34,374 nucleotides of DNA from Rhizophagus prolifer (lineage: Eukaryota; Glomeromycota; Glomeromycetes; Glomerales; Glomeraceae): NCBI GenBank assembly GCA_019425655.1, contig NQWY01001122.1, positions 1 to 34,374 of the forward strand, given 5' to 3'. How positions within the stretch are numbered: position 1 is the stretch's first letter; each line of letters begins with the position of its first letter. Position numbers and translations under genes: made by a program. Positions 23,553-31,829 of this stretch are shown here, piece by piece. Below the pieces are notes generated by a model that did not search any database, was not told the DNA's origin, and saw only the letters and a list, made by a program, of their open reading frames with translations.

Positions 23553-25685
23553 ATGAAAAGAATTCTCTTATCAGCTTTTGCTTTGTCAACAATAATGACA
23601 TTCGCTCAGCAATACGGAGGAATGTGGATTCCGACAGAAGTTAATGAAAAAGAAATGAAAGAACTCGGGATGAAAATTTCTGCCAAAGATATTTTTGATC
23701 CGACCAAAGCAAGTATTAAGGATGCTGTAGTCCAATTCGATGGTGGTTGTACTGCAGAAATCATTTCGGGAAAAGGACTGTTATTAACCAATCACCACTG
23801 TGGCTATGATAATATTCAATCTCATTCTACTGTCGAAAACGACCTGCTCACAAATGGTTTCTGGGCAAAAGACATGAATGGAGAATTGCCAAATCCCGGT
23901 GTGACCGTTGATTTCATTACCGATATCAAGGAAGTTACAAAAGATATACTTGCCGGGACAGACAATCTTTCAGGCGCCGAGCTTTCAAAAAAAATCAATG
24001 ACAACATCGATGCTTACAAAAAAGCGCAGAAAATAGAATCCTATCAGACGATTTCCGTAAGGCCGATGTATTATGGTAACAAGTATTATGCTTTTGTTAT
24101 AGAAACGTACAAAGACATCCGTCTGGTAGGTGCTCCACCTTCTTCTATCGGAAAATATGGTTCTGACACGGACAATTGGGTTTGGCCAAGGCACACAGGA
24201 GATTTCTCGATGTTTAGAATCTACGCCGATAAAAACAACAAACCGGCAGAATATTCCAAAGATAATATTCCTTACACGCCGAAACATTTTTTACCAATTT
24301 CTATCAAAGATAAAAAGGAAGATGATTTCACTTTCGTATTTGGATTTCCGGGTAGAACAACCGAATATCTTCCTGCTATTGCTGTAGAAAAAATAATGCT
24401 GGAGACAGATCCTGCAATGATCGCAGTTCGTGATATTGCTCTCAAAACACTGGATGAAAAAATGAGAGTGGATCCTGCAACAAAAATTAAATATGCTTCA
24501 AAATATGCAAGAGTAGCCAACTATTGGAAAAAATGGATCGGAGAAGTGGAAGGCCTTAAAAAGTCCAATGCTGTTGAGAAGAAAAAGCAATACGAGCAGA
24601 TGCTGATCTCTAAAAACCCGGGTATCAAAACAACCATTGATCAGCTAACTCAAAAATATAATGAACAAGCTCCTTACAATCTTCACAGAGCTTATTATTC
24701 TGAGGTTGTAAGAAATTCGGATACCTTTACACTTGCAGGGCTTTTTAACAATTACATCCAGAGCTATGAAGCCGGCAAAATGGATGCTAAAAATATTGAT
24801 GCTCTAAAAGCAAGACTGGCAGATATTTACAAAGACTATGATGCAGAACTGGACGCAAAAGTTACTGCCAAGATCCTTGCATTATACGCAAATAAAACTG
24901 AAGCCAAATTTCTTCCGAAAGATTTCGACCAATTGAAAAATGAGACCAGAAATCTTGGAATGATGGACAATGTGTCTAAAATCTCGATGATTACAGGAAG
25001 AACAAAAGACGATAATAATGTCGCCAAAAATATGGATAAGCTTTTTGCTGATCAAAAAACATTGGTTGAAAATCTAAAAAAAGATCCGTTGATTCAAATG
25101 TTTGGAGCCTTCAAAACGTCTTATCTTGAAACTACAGATAAGCAGGTTACTGCGCTGCAGACTGATATAGATGCTTTGCAGAAGAAATTCATGGCGCAAC
25201 AAATGGAGACGGATAAAGACAGAAAGTTTTTTCCGGATGCAAACTCTACTTTACGGGTAACTTATGGCAAGGTAAAGGGCTCCAATCCAAGAGATGCCGT
25301 AACTTATGGTTATCAAACGCATCTTGCGGGCGTAATGGAAAAATATATTCCCGGAGATTATGAATTTGATCTGCCAAAAAAACTAATCAATCTTTATAAT
25401 ACCAAAGATTATGGAATCTATAAAGATAAAACAGGCGATGTTCCGGTGAATTTCACAGCTACCAATCATACTACCGGCGGAAACTCCGGAAGTCCCGCTT
25501 TGGATGCTAACGGAAACCTTATTGGGCTTAACTTTGACAGACAATGGGAAGGAACAATGAGCGACATCAATTATGATCCTAGATTATGCAGAAATATCAT
25601 GGTTGATACAAAATATATTCTTTTCGTAATTGATAAATATGCAGATGCAAAATGGTTAATCAATGAAATGAAAATCGTTAAATAG
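23553..25685 (+). CDS. dpp11: S46-family dipeptidyl peptidase, Asp/Glu-specific (DPP11 type)
   Basis: This 710-residue periplasmic exopeptidase has a Sec signal peptide (MKRILLSAFALSTIMTFAQ). It has a split chymotrypsin fold with catalytic H82 (TNHHCGY), probably D217 (RHTGDFS) and S645 (GGNSGSPA). A helical lid domain fills about residues 280-570. Specificity is set by R663 in GLNFDRQWEGTMSD, 18 residues after the Ser. This Arg is the hallmark of DPP11 (Porphyromonas R673), which releases dipeptides with Asp or Glu in second place; DPP7 has Gly there. It feeds peptide-fermenting or saprophytic growth. It has its own terminator and a normal length. Confidence 0.93.
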   Translation: MKRILLSAFALSTIMTFAQQYGGMWIPTEVNEKEMKELGMKISAKDIFDPTKASIKDAVVQFDGGCTAEIISGKGLLLTNHHCGYDNIQSHSTVENDLLTNGFWAKDMNGELPNPGVTVDFITDIKEVTKDILAGTDNLSGAELSKKINDNIDAYKKAQKIESYQTISVRPMYYGNKYYAFVIETYKDIRLVGAPPSSIGKYGSDTDNWVWPRHTGDFSMFRIYADKNNKPAEYSKDNIPYTPKHFLPISIKDKKEDDFTFVFGFPGRTTEYLPAIAVEKIMLETDPAMIAVRDIALKTLDEKMRVDPATKIKYASKYARVANYWKKWIGEVEGLKKSNAVEKKKQYEQMLISKNPGIKTTIDQLTQKYNEQAPYNLHRAYYSEVVRNSDTFTLAGLFNNYIQSYEAGKMDAKNIDALKARLADIYKDYDAELDAKVTAKILALYANKTEAKFLPKDFDQLKNETRNLGMMDNVSKISMITGRTKDDNNVAKNMDKLFADQKTLVENLKKDPLIQMFGAFKTSYLETTDKQVTALQTDIDALQKKFMAQQMETDKDRKFFPDANSTLRVTYGKVKGSNPRDAVTYGYQTHLAGVMEKYIPGDYEFDLPKKLINLYNTKDYGIYKDKTGDVPVNFTATNHTTGGNSGSPALDANGNLIGLNFDRQWEGTMSDINYDPRLCRNIMVDTKYILFVIDKYADAKWLINEMKIVK

Positions 25686-25706
25686 TTATTTTAATTAAAT
25701 ATAAGA

Positions 25707-25738
25707 AACGCCAAAGTTGATGCTTTGGCGTTTTTTTT
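25707..25738 (+). terminator. Terminator after dpp11
   Basis: 10-bp stem AACGCCAAAG (25707-25716) with CTTTGGCGTT (25723-25732), 6-nt loop and a run of T. It lies between convergent genes. Confidence 0.9.
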
Positions 25739-25745
25739 AGATCAT

Positions 25746-26378
25746 TCAAATATCGAATACAAAAGGAGACTTCCTGATATATTCCTCATTTTCAATTTCA
25801 TTTGAAATAAACTCAGCTAAACTGGAGGCACTCACAGATCTTCCTTTACAATCTTCAATCGATGCTCCAATTTTGGAAATTACATCTGTCTGTACAATCA
25901 AAGGAAGCCTGAGAACGGTCCAATCCAAATTACTTTTTGATAAAATCTCATATTCTTTTTGCTTATCAAAAGTTGTTTCCGGATAGTTTTCATACATCCA
26001 TTTTGTAGCTGCAATTACACTTTCATTTTTACTATCAAAAGGTGAATTTACACTTAATCCTGTTATTAATATATAACGTCCCTTTTTATTACAAAAAGCT
26101 TTAATAATATTAGAAGTAGCATCGCTAAAAATCGTTTTTTCGCCTTTTGGCTGTCCAAGAGCGCTGATAACCAAATCACAATTTTCTATTAACTTTTCAA
26201 TTGAATCATAATCTCTTGCGTCCCCTTTTATAATTTTTATTAAGGGATTTTGGATTTGAAAATTTTCTGGATTTCTGAGTAATAATTTGACCTGATAATT
26301 ACGTTCAAGAAGTTTTGTTAGAATATATTTCCCGGCTTTTCCGGTTGCTCCGATAAGAGCTATTTTAGGATTTTTCAT
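25746..26378 (-). CDS. NAD(P)-binding protein, NmrA/atypical SDR type
   Basis: The 210-residue Rossmann protein begins KIALIGATGKAGKYI (GxxGxxG dinucleotide site). It has KGDARDYDSI and DLVISALGQPKG as in NmrA-like and YwnB-like members. The Y-x3-K catalytic pair of classical SDRs is not in the usual place, so it may be a redox sensor or flavin/biliverdin-reductase-like enzyme. Two ATGs are possible. 26378 starts MKNPKIALIG and is preferred, because the fold begins right there; 26405 would add nine polar residues. It is convergent with dpp11 and stands alone. Confidence 0.8.
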   Translation of the reverse strand: MKNPKIALIGATGKAGKYILTKLLERNYQVKLLLRNPENFQIQNPLIKIIKGDARDYDSIEKLIENCDLVISALGQPKGEKTIFSDATSNIIKAFCNKKGRYILITGLSVNSPFDSKNESVIAATKWMYENYPETTFDKQKEYEILSKSNLDWTVLRLPLIVQTDVISKIGASIEDCKGRSVSASSLAEFISNEIENEEYIRKSPFVFDI

Positions 26379-26505
26379 TTTTTTTGTTTTATAAATTTTT
26401 GACATAAAGAATTAGATTCTTATACAGAAAAGAATCTTTTCAGGATATTCCTGAGCCTTGATTTTATTTATAAAACAATTTTGATGTACTAAAGATACAA
26501 TATTT

Positions 26506-27957
26506 TCACTTTTCGCAATCACATTTTTGTCTTCTGTGCCGTTTCAGATCATTATCCCAAAACGGATAGAGCTTGATTGCCATATAAAAATCAGCGTTGT
26601 GAAGCTGTTTTTGTTTGAACAATAATGGAAACACATTTTCGCTTCCGAGAATCAATGGACCGATTCTGAAATAGCCACCAAACTGAAGATTTTTATATTC
26701 GGACAAAGTTGTAGAAATTCCGTAGCCCAAAAATGCTTTTTGAACGGAATAATTAGCATTGAAAACATTATTTCGCTTTACCGAATTTTCAAAAACCGGA
26801 ACTCTTTGGATCCAATTGAAGTTGATAAAATGATTTTCTTTAATCCTTTGACTGTAATTGAAGTTAATGCTAGTTGGCAACCCGATTCTAAAACCGTAGC
26901 CTGCAAAGGATTTGTTCTCATCGCCGTACGCTTCCCGACTCAGTAATTTCAGATATTCTTCAGGATTTTCAAATACTTGGTTTTCAAGATTGGGGTTGTT
27001 TTGTAGCCAGACCGTATTACCATTGACAAAAGCATGGTTAATTCCCTGCTTAAAATTAACATAACCAAAATCAACAATATTAAATGAAAGTTTATAATTA
27101 TATTCGTCTTCCCGCAAGTCCTTGTCTATAACAGTTATTCCGAGATCCAGACCTAAACCTGTTCCGTTTTGTTTATATTCGTAACGATTGGTTTCAAAAT
27201 TATAATTAGTGACATAACTTGCCGTGATATCATAATCCGATGCATATATGTTTTTTTTCTCAGGATCTTCTCCTGCAGCAGGCTCTGTTGTGGTTAGTTT
27301 TATATTCTGATGATTGATGATATTAGCCGCATCCAAACCTATTTCATATTTTAAGTTCACACCAAGAATCCATTGTTTATCGGAATAGGGAAAAATTCTG
27401 GTGGCTGCGTTAAGGCCAATTTCGTTCCAGTTCATAACCTGTGTTGCAAACGGATGCATCTCATACAAAAGAGGCTGGGAAATCATTTTGTTACTAAATC
27501 GTAAATAATTATCAAAATCCAAAACCGAAGCCTGGGTTCTCAAACGGCTGAATAATCCAAATACATACTTTTTATCATTGATGTTTGCTGACAGCGAAAA
27601 AGATGGGCCAAGTATATCAGAATTAAAAAGAAAATTGGCATTATCCTTATTGTAAAAATCAAGAACATTAGGCTGATTTTCGCCGCTTATGCCTCGCTTT
27701 GGACTAGCTGTTTTTATTGACGTATTTAACAAACCCAAAATACTTTGCTGAGAGATATAAGCATAATTATTCTGAAAAAAAACATCAGTTGAGATCAAAT
27801 TAGAGTCCCATGGATTAGGATTAAGATAAGGTTGCGTTGGTGATAATATTGCAGAATTGATTCCGCTATAATTATCATTGATGAATGTAAAATTATTTTG
27901 AGCCGTAATAGTAATAGTACAGAAAATTAGTAACCAAAAACAATATTGTCTCAACAT
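26506..27957 (-). CDS. DUF5723-like outer-membrane protein
   Basis: The 483-residue protein has a Sec signal peptide (ending TITITAQ). The body is beta-strand rich, with alternating aromatic/polar strands (YVFGLFSRLRTQAS, QWILGVNLKYEIG, YKLSFNIVDFGYV, FGGYFRIGPLILGSENVF) as in an outer-membrane barrel. Near the N-terminus is YSGINSAILSPTQPYLNPNPWD, similar to the start of many Bacteroidetes PorV/DUF5723-type proteins. It ends in a short basic Cys-containing tail (RRQKCDCEK). No enzymatic motif is visible and the function is unknown. No consensus promoter was found in the 120 nt upstream. Confidence 0.7.
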   Translation of the reverse strand: MLRQYCFWLLIFCTITITAQNNFTFINDNYSGINSAILSPTQPYLNPNPWDSNLISTDVFFQNNYAYISQQSILGLLNTSIKTASPKRGISGENQPNVLDFYNKDNANFLFNSDILGPSFSLSANINDKKYVFGLFSRLRTQASVLDFDNYLRFSNKMISQPLLYEMHPFATQVMNWNEIGLNAATRIFPYSDKQWILGVNLKYEIGLDAANIINHQNIKLTTTEPAAGEDPEKKNIYASDYDITASYVTNYNFETNRYEYKQNGTGLGLDLGITVIDKDLREDEYNYKLSFNIVDFGYVNFKQGINHAFVNGNTVWLQNNPNLENQVFENPEEYLKLLSREAYGDENKSFAGYGFRIGLPTSINFNYSQRIKENHFINFNWIQRVPVFENSVKRNNVFNANYSVQKAFLGYGISTTLSEYKNLQFGGYFRIGPLILGSENVFPLLFKQKQLHNADFYMAIKLYPFWDNDLKRHRRQKCDCEK

Positions 27958-28080
27958 TTACAGCTAAATAAATAATTAACTAATTTATTGCTAAAATATT
28001 GTTTGAAATAAAAATAATAATCAATATTAGTTTTTGAATTAAAATTTTATTTTCATCAGTCATTTAAAATATACAAAATT

Positions 28081-28776
28081 TCACGAAACCGTCACCCCGA
28101 AAAGATGCCCTATCAAAGCGGTAATTCCCATGGCAACCGTTCCCCAGAAACAGATTCTCAGAACGGCAACTCCGATTTTTGAACCGCCTGTTTTTGCTGA
28201 AATGGCTCCTAAAATCATTAAGAAAATGATAGAAAATCCATACTGAAAATAAACCATTTGTTTAATCGGAGCTAAAAGTGAAACCGCAAATGGCAGCAAT
28301 GCGCCCAAAGCAAACGAACCGAATGATGCAAACGCAGCCTGCAAAGGTTTTGCCTGTGTTATTTCATTGATTCCCAACTCATCATGAGCGTGCGCAGCCA
28401 AAGCATCGTGCTCCGTAAGTTCAGTAGCTACTTTCAAAGCGGTTTCTTTACTTACACCGCGTCTCTCGTAGATCTTTGCCAATTCTCTCAACTCCACTTC
28501 CGGCATTTCTTCAAGCTCGCGTTTTTCTCTTAAAAGATCAGCTTTTTCGGTATCTTCCTGTGAACTTACCGACACATATTCTCCTGCTGCCATAGACATC
28601 GCTCCGGCGATCATTCCTGCTAAAGCGGCAAGAATAATGGTATTTCTGTCGGGATTGGCTGCAGCAACACCAATGACGATGCTTGTGGTAGACAATAATC
28701 CGTCATTTGCACCTAAAACCGCAGCACGAAGCCAACCGACCCTATTCACATAATGTTTTTCCAATTGATGATGCAT
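28081..28776 (-). CDS. VIT1/CCC1-family transporter
   Basis: The 231-residue membrane protein has about five transmembrane segments. The first contains LRAAVLGANDGLLSTTSIVIGV, the family signature, followed by AGAMSMAAGEYVSVSSQ. A cytoplasmic helical metal-binding domain (about residues 75-130) is rich in Glu, with ELxELxxIYERRGVSKETA. Family members move Fe2+ or Mn2+ out of the cytoplasm. The frame is open to an ATG at 28824, but that codon lies in the preceding terminator hairpin; ATG 28776 (MHHQLEKHYVNRVGW) is right. It follows the DUF3570 gene by 66 nt, and metal handling may link it to that cluster. Confidence 0.88.
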   Translation of the reverse strand: MHHQLEKHYVNRVGWLRAAVLGANDGLLSTTSIVIGVAAANPDRNTIILAALAGMIAGAMSMAAGEYVSVSSQEDTEKADLLREKRELEEMPEVELRELAKIYERRGVSKETALKVATELTEHDALAAHAHDELGINEITQAKPLQAAFASFGSFALGALLPFAVSLLAPIKQMVYFQYGFSIIFLMILGAISAKTGGSKIGVAVLRICFWGTVAMGITALIGHLFGVTVS

Positions 28777-28794
28777 AAGCTTTATTTTTTTATT

Positions 28795-28828
28795 AAAAAA
28801 TGACTTGCCAAACATCTTTAGCAAGTCA
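28795..28828 (-). terminator. Terminator after the DUF3570 gene
   Basis: Stem TGACTTGC (28801-28808) with GCAAGTCA (28821-28828), 12-nt loop, followed on the minus strand by TTTTTT. A TAAATTTG box (28827-28834) overlaps its edge and could be the VIT promoter, but this is weak. Confidence 0.75.
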
Positions 28829-28842
28829 AATTTAAAATGATT

Positions 28843-30033
28843 TTATTTAAATCTCAAATTCAGGGAAATAATATCAGACTTCATTCCCACAGATTTCGTG
28901 TAATGTCCGTATCTGATTTCCAGCATATTCAGCCTTTCAACACCAAATAAACCGTTCTTCGGACTGATTCTGATTCCTGCTCCGTAAAAATGACTGTCGA
29001 ATTTTGAAAGGTCATAATTACTCGTATAAAAGTCATCAAAAGCCGTGTGTTGTTGATAAGGCGCAAAATATTTAGCCGCAGTCTGAGAATAATACCTGTA
29101 AAACGGGCTTACCGAAATAAAAGGCGAAATTTTCACAGGTGTTTCCAGACTGAAAGTATTGGATTTCAAGCCCCAATCGTCGGTATAATAACGATAATAC
29201 GCTCTCAGAATCACTTTGTCCCCGAGGAAATAATTCGCTCTTACTCCCAAAGGAATTTTAAACCTTTTATCCGGCAAAGCTTCCTGATGAACTGAATGAT
29301 CATTGAAATAAACCCTGTGGAAAGGCAAACTTAAATATCCTGTCTGCTGAACACCATCCGCCAAAAATTCAACCTGAAAATTCTGATTAATGATCTGCGA
29401 ATAATAAAGTGACAGCGCAAAAGTATTTCTTCCGCTGGTTCCGTAGTTTTCGTGTTCTCCCCCGGTGCTTCCGTTTGTTCTGAGCTCAATCGGAGCAATC
29501 AGCTTTACCTGATCCAGATAAGCCTGGAATTTCGCCGTAAACTCTCCCATTCTGTTCTTGGTTTTTTGCGAAAACCCGATGTTTGCACCATAAGATGCAT
29601 AATCAAATTCAAAAGAGGTAGAAACACCCGCCATTAAAGTCGTTCCTTTTTCAGTATTCTCACGGCTCCAGCTTAATGCAGGATAAATTCTGTTGTCTGC
29701 ATGGGAAGCTGATGAATTGGCTTTCAGATCGATCATATCCGACGAAGCGGAAGTATAATGATCGATCCCGACACTGAGATCGAATTTATTTTTCCTGTCT
29801 TTCTTGTCGTATTTTACCATAGTTACATCGATGGTATTGGAAATATCGGTCAGTTTTTCCGTCCCGATTCCTCCCGTCACTGCAGAATTGTTTCCGATTT
29901 GTTTATAATAGCTTGAAACTAAATTAGCTTCATCAAAAGTCAGTTTTTTAGGCTGTTCATTGTTTGTGTTTTCCTGTGCTTTTGCGTTGAAAATTCCGAA
30001 AAGAGCAATAACACTTACGATCAATTTTTTCAT
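28843..30033 (-). CDS. DUF3570-like outer-membrane beta-barrel protein
   Basis: The 396-residue protein has a signal peptide (MKKLIVSVIALFGIFNAKAQ) and a body of amphipathic strands spaced like a large outer-membrane barrel. It ends SDIISLNLRFK, with the C-terminal aromatic found in barrel proteins. Landmarks are VSSYYKQIGNNSAVTGGIGTE, WSRENTEKGTTLMAGVS and HRVYFNDHSVHQEALPDKR. I recognise the layout as DUF3570. It is the last gene of the block thioredoxin-like, ApbE, DUF4266, DUF3570, 36 nt after the DUF4266 gene, and ends at a terminator. The function is not known; a channel or a surface anchor for the small lipoprotein are both possible. Confidence 0.82.
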   Translation of the reverse strand: MKKLIVSVIALFGIFNAKAQENTNNEQPKKLTFDEANLVSSYYKQIGNNSAVTGGIGTEKLTDISNTIDVTMVKYDKKDRKNKFDLSVGIDHYTSASSDMIDLKANSSASHADNRIYPALSWSRENTEKGTTLMAGVSTSFEFDYASYGANIGFSQKTKNRMGEFTAKFQAYLDQVKLIAPIELRTNGSTGGEHENYGTSGRNTFALSLYYSQIINQNFQVEFLADGVQQTGYLSLPFHRVYFNDHSVHQEALPDKRFKIPLGVRANYFLGDKVILRAYYRYYTDDWGLKSNTFSLETPVKISPFISVSPFYRYYSQTAAKYFAPYQQHTAFDDFYTSNYDLSKFDSHFYGAGIRISPKNGLFGVERLNMLEIRYGHYTKSVGMKSDIISLNLRFK

Positions 30034-30069
30034 TTTTGAATCACAATTAAATTTTACGATTACTCTTTT

Positions 30070-30291
30070 TTAGTTACATCCGCAACCACCGCCAACTTTT
30101 CCGGCATTTGCGCCCGAAGATCCTTCTCTGTAAGATTGAAAGCTGAGTTCGGTCTTTTCAATAGTCCTGTTTCCCAGAACCATTTCGGCGTCGTTCAATT
30201 TATTTTTTTCGTACTCTTTTACAGTTGTGCAGGACTGTACCGAAGCTACTGTGATCAGTAAGCAAGCTGATATTTTTATAAGGTTTTTCAT
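30070..30291 (-). CDS. DUF4266-like small lipoprotein ending in GGGCGCN
   Basis: The 73-residue precursor has a lipoprotein signal ending SVQSC (lipidated C21). The mature part is only 53 residues: a charged stretch (TVKEYEKNKLNDAEM), a middle with FQSYREGSSGANAGK, and the striking C-terminus GGGCGCN. This matches DUF4266, which I recall as a partner of DUF3570. EGSSGAN resembles the ApbE flavinylation site (S-G-A-T/S) but has Asn where FMN is attached. The terminal Cys-Gly-Cys could bind a metal or be redox-active. The frame extends to 30351, but ATG 30291 gives the proper signal peptide. It lies between apbE and the barrel gene. Confidence 0.8.
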   Translation of the reverse strand: MKNLIKISACLLITVASVQSCTTVKEYEKNKLNDAEMVLGNRTIEKTELSFQSYREGSSGANAGKVGGGCGCN

Positions 30292-30340
30292 TTTAAAGAT
30301 TTTTTTAGAATGCTTATTTTGAATCCTGAAATTCAGATAG

Positions 30341-30380
30341 AGATTCTTCACTTCATTTTATTTCGTTCAGAATGACAAAG
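30341..30380. repeat. Small interspersed repeat (REP-like), copy 2
   Basis: On the minus strand it reads GTCATTCTGAACGAA, about ten intervening bases, then GTGAAGAATCTC. It shares the arms GTCATTC...GAATCT with the copy at 4970-4993 but has a longer interior. It sits in the 93-nt gap between apbE and the DUF4266 gene. Confidence 0.55.
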
Positions 30381-30384
30381 CATT

Positions 30385-31311
30385 TCATTTTAAATTAATG
30401 TTTTGAGATGAATAAATTTTGTCCTGGTCATCAATAATGATGCATTCCAGATGATTGATCTGGTTGATCATATTAAGCGCCGCATCGATTCCCATAATGC
30501 TTACGGGAGTTGCCATTGCATCGGCAATTTCTGCGTTGGGACAAAAGATCGTAACACTTTTCACGCCCGAAACAGGCATTCCTGTTTTGGGATTAATGGT
30601 ATGAGAATATTTTTTACCGTTGATCATAACGAATTTTTCATAATTTCCGGAAGTTGCAACCGCCATATTGGTGATATTCATATACGAAAACGGTTGTTTT
30701 GCATTGTCGGGATCGGCAATTCCGACAGTCCAGGGCTTTCCGTCTGCCTGATTTCCCCACGTCGTTAGATCGCCTGAAGCATTCACAATTCCGGAAGTTA
30801 CACCTCTGCTTTGAAGCATCTGTTTTGCCATTTCTGCAGCGTAACCCTTCCCTATTCCCCCGAAACCAATCCGCATTCCTTTTTCTTTGAGGAAAACAGT
30901 TTGACTTTCGCTGTCAAGAATAATATTCTGATAATTAACGAGTTTCAGATGTTCTTTAATCAGTTCAGGATTGGGAAGTTCTTTCATTTCACGGTCAAAA
31001 TTCCAGAAACTTTTATCGATTCCGCCATAGGAAATGTCAAAATATCCGCCTGTTATTCTGCTGATTCTAAGGCTTCTTTCAATCAGGTCAAAAATCTCCC
31101 AATCTACTTTTACAGGCTTGATTCCTGCATTTCTATTGATGAGATTCGTTTGACTTTCCTCACTGAATGTTGTCAGAAGTTTTTCGATCCTTCTGATTTC
31201 GTTAATTGCTGCATCAATATGCTGATTTGCAGAATTTTCGTCATCGCTTACAACGGTAATTTCAAAAGCGTTCCCCATTAATTTCTGAGGTCTTTTGAAT
31301 TCTCTTAACAT
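30385..31311 (-). CDS. apbE: FAD:protein FMN transferase (ApbE)
   Basis: The 308-residue enzyme moves FMN from FAD onto Thr or Ser of extracytoplasmic proteins. Visible motifs are RIEKLLTTFSEESQTNLIN, GYFDISYGG, GFGGIGKGYAAE, GIVNASGDLTTWG, VATSGNYEKF, HTINPKTGMPVSG and the metal-site ADAMATPVSIMG. The length is normal for the mature enzyme, but there is no signal peptide or lipobox: it starts MLREFKRPQKLMGN, 4 nt after the thioredoxin-like gene's stop. ApbE normally works outside the cytoplasm, so either the export signal is missing or it works inside. Its flavin acceptor is not obvious in this window. Confidence 0.92.
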   Translation of the reverse strand: MLREFKRPQKLMGNAFEITVVSDDENSANQHIDAAINEIRRIEKLLTTFSEESQTNLINRNAGIKPVKVDWEIFDLIERSLRISRITGGYFDISYGGIDKSFWNFDREMKELPNPELIKEHLKLVNYQNIILDSESQTVFLKEKGMRIGFGGIGKGYAAEMAKQMLQSRGVTSGIVNASGDLTTWGNQADGKPWTVGIADPDNAKQPFSYMNITNMAVATSGNYEKFVMINGKKYSHTINPKTGMPVSGVKSVTIFCPNAEIADAMATPVSIMGIDAALNMINQINHLECIIIDDQDKIYSSQNINLK

Positions 31312-31315
31312 ATTT

Positions 31316-31759
31316 TTATTTTTGATTTTCTTTGATACTTCTTATCTCTTTACTGAAAGCCAAAGCGTTTTCCGAAGGAAGACCTTCCCAGCTTTTCAGG
31401 ATTTTACCTTCCGAATTCAGCAATAATGTATAAGGAAATAATCCTTTTTGATTATACTGATCCGCAAGTGTAGCATTTTCTTTTTTCAGTTCAGGGGAAA
31501 GCTGATTTTTTTTATTTCTCGGAAAATCTGCATTGATGTAAACCACGACATTTTCTGTTTCCAGCTTTTTAAATTCATCGCTTTCGATGATATTTTTATG
31601 AAGCTTGATGCATGGAATACACCAGTCTGAACCGGAGAAATTTAATAATATAAGCTCGTTCTTTTCTGAAGCTTGTTTTTTGGCATTTTCCAAACGGCTC
31701 TGCGCCTGAATGCCAACAGCGAATACAACCATTAAAATGGCTGAAAATAGTGTTTTCAT
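31316..31759 (-). CDS. Periplasmic thioredoxin-like protein with WCIPC motif
   Basis: The 147-residue protein has a signal peptide (MKTLFSAILMVVFAVGIQAQ) and a thioredoxin fold. The redox motif is C47-I-P-C50 within FSGSDWCIPCIKLHKN, and the cis-Pro region is GLFPYTLLLNSEGK. Members with F-S/T-G-S-D-W-C are exported thiol-disulfide enzymes of Bacteroidetes and others. It is the first gene of the block before apbE (4-nt gap), DUF4266 and DUF3570. It may keep the Cys-Gly-Cys tail of the DUF4266 protein reduced, which is inference. Confidence 0.88.
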   Translation of the reverse strand: MKTLFSAILMVVFAVGIQAQSRLENAKKQASEKNELILLNFSGSDWCIPCIKLHKNIIESDEFKKLETENVVVYINADFPRNKKNQLSPELKKENATLADQYNQKGLFPYTLLLNSEGKILKSWEGLPSENALAFSKEIRSIKENQK

Positions 31760-31829
31760 TATGCTGAAATTAATGATATAAAATAATTGATGATGTTGAT
31801 CTGTGAATACAAATCAAATTAGGACTGAA

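Noticed and set aside
28777-28824. Longer start of the VIT-family gene
   Set aside because: The extra codons lie in and after the terminator hairpin of the previous gene and do not match the family.
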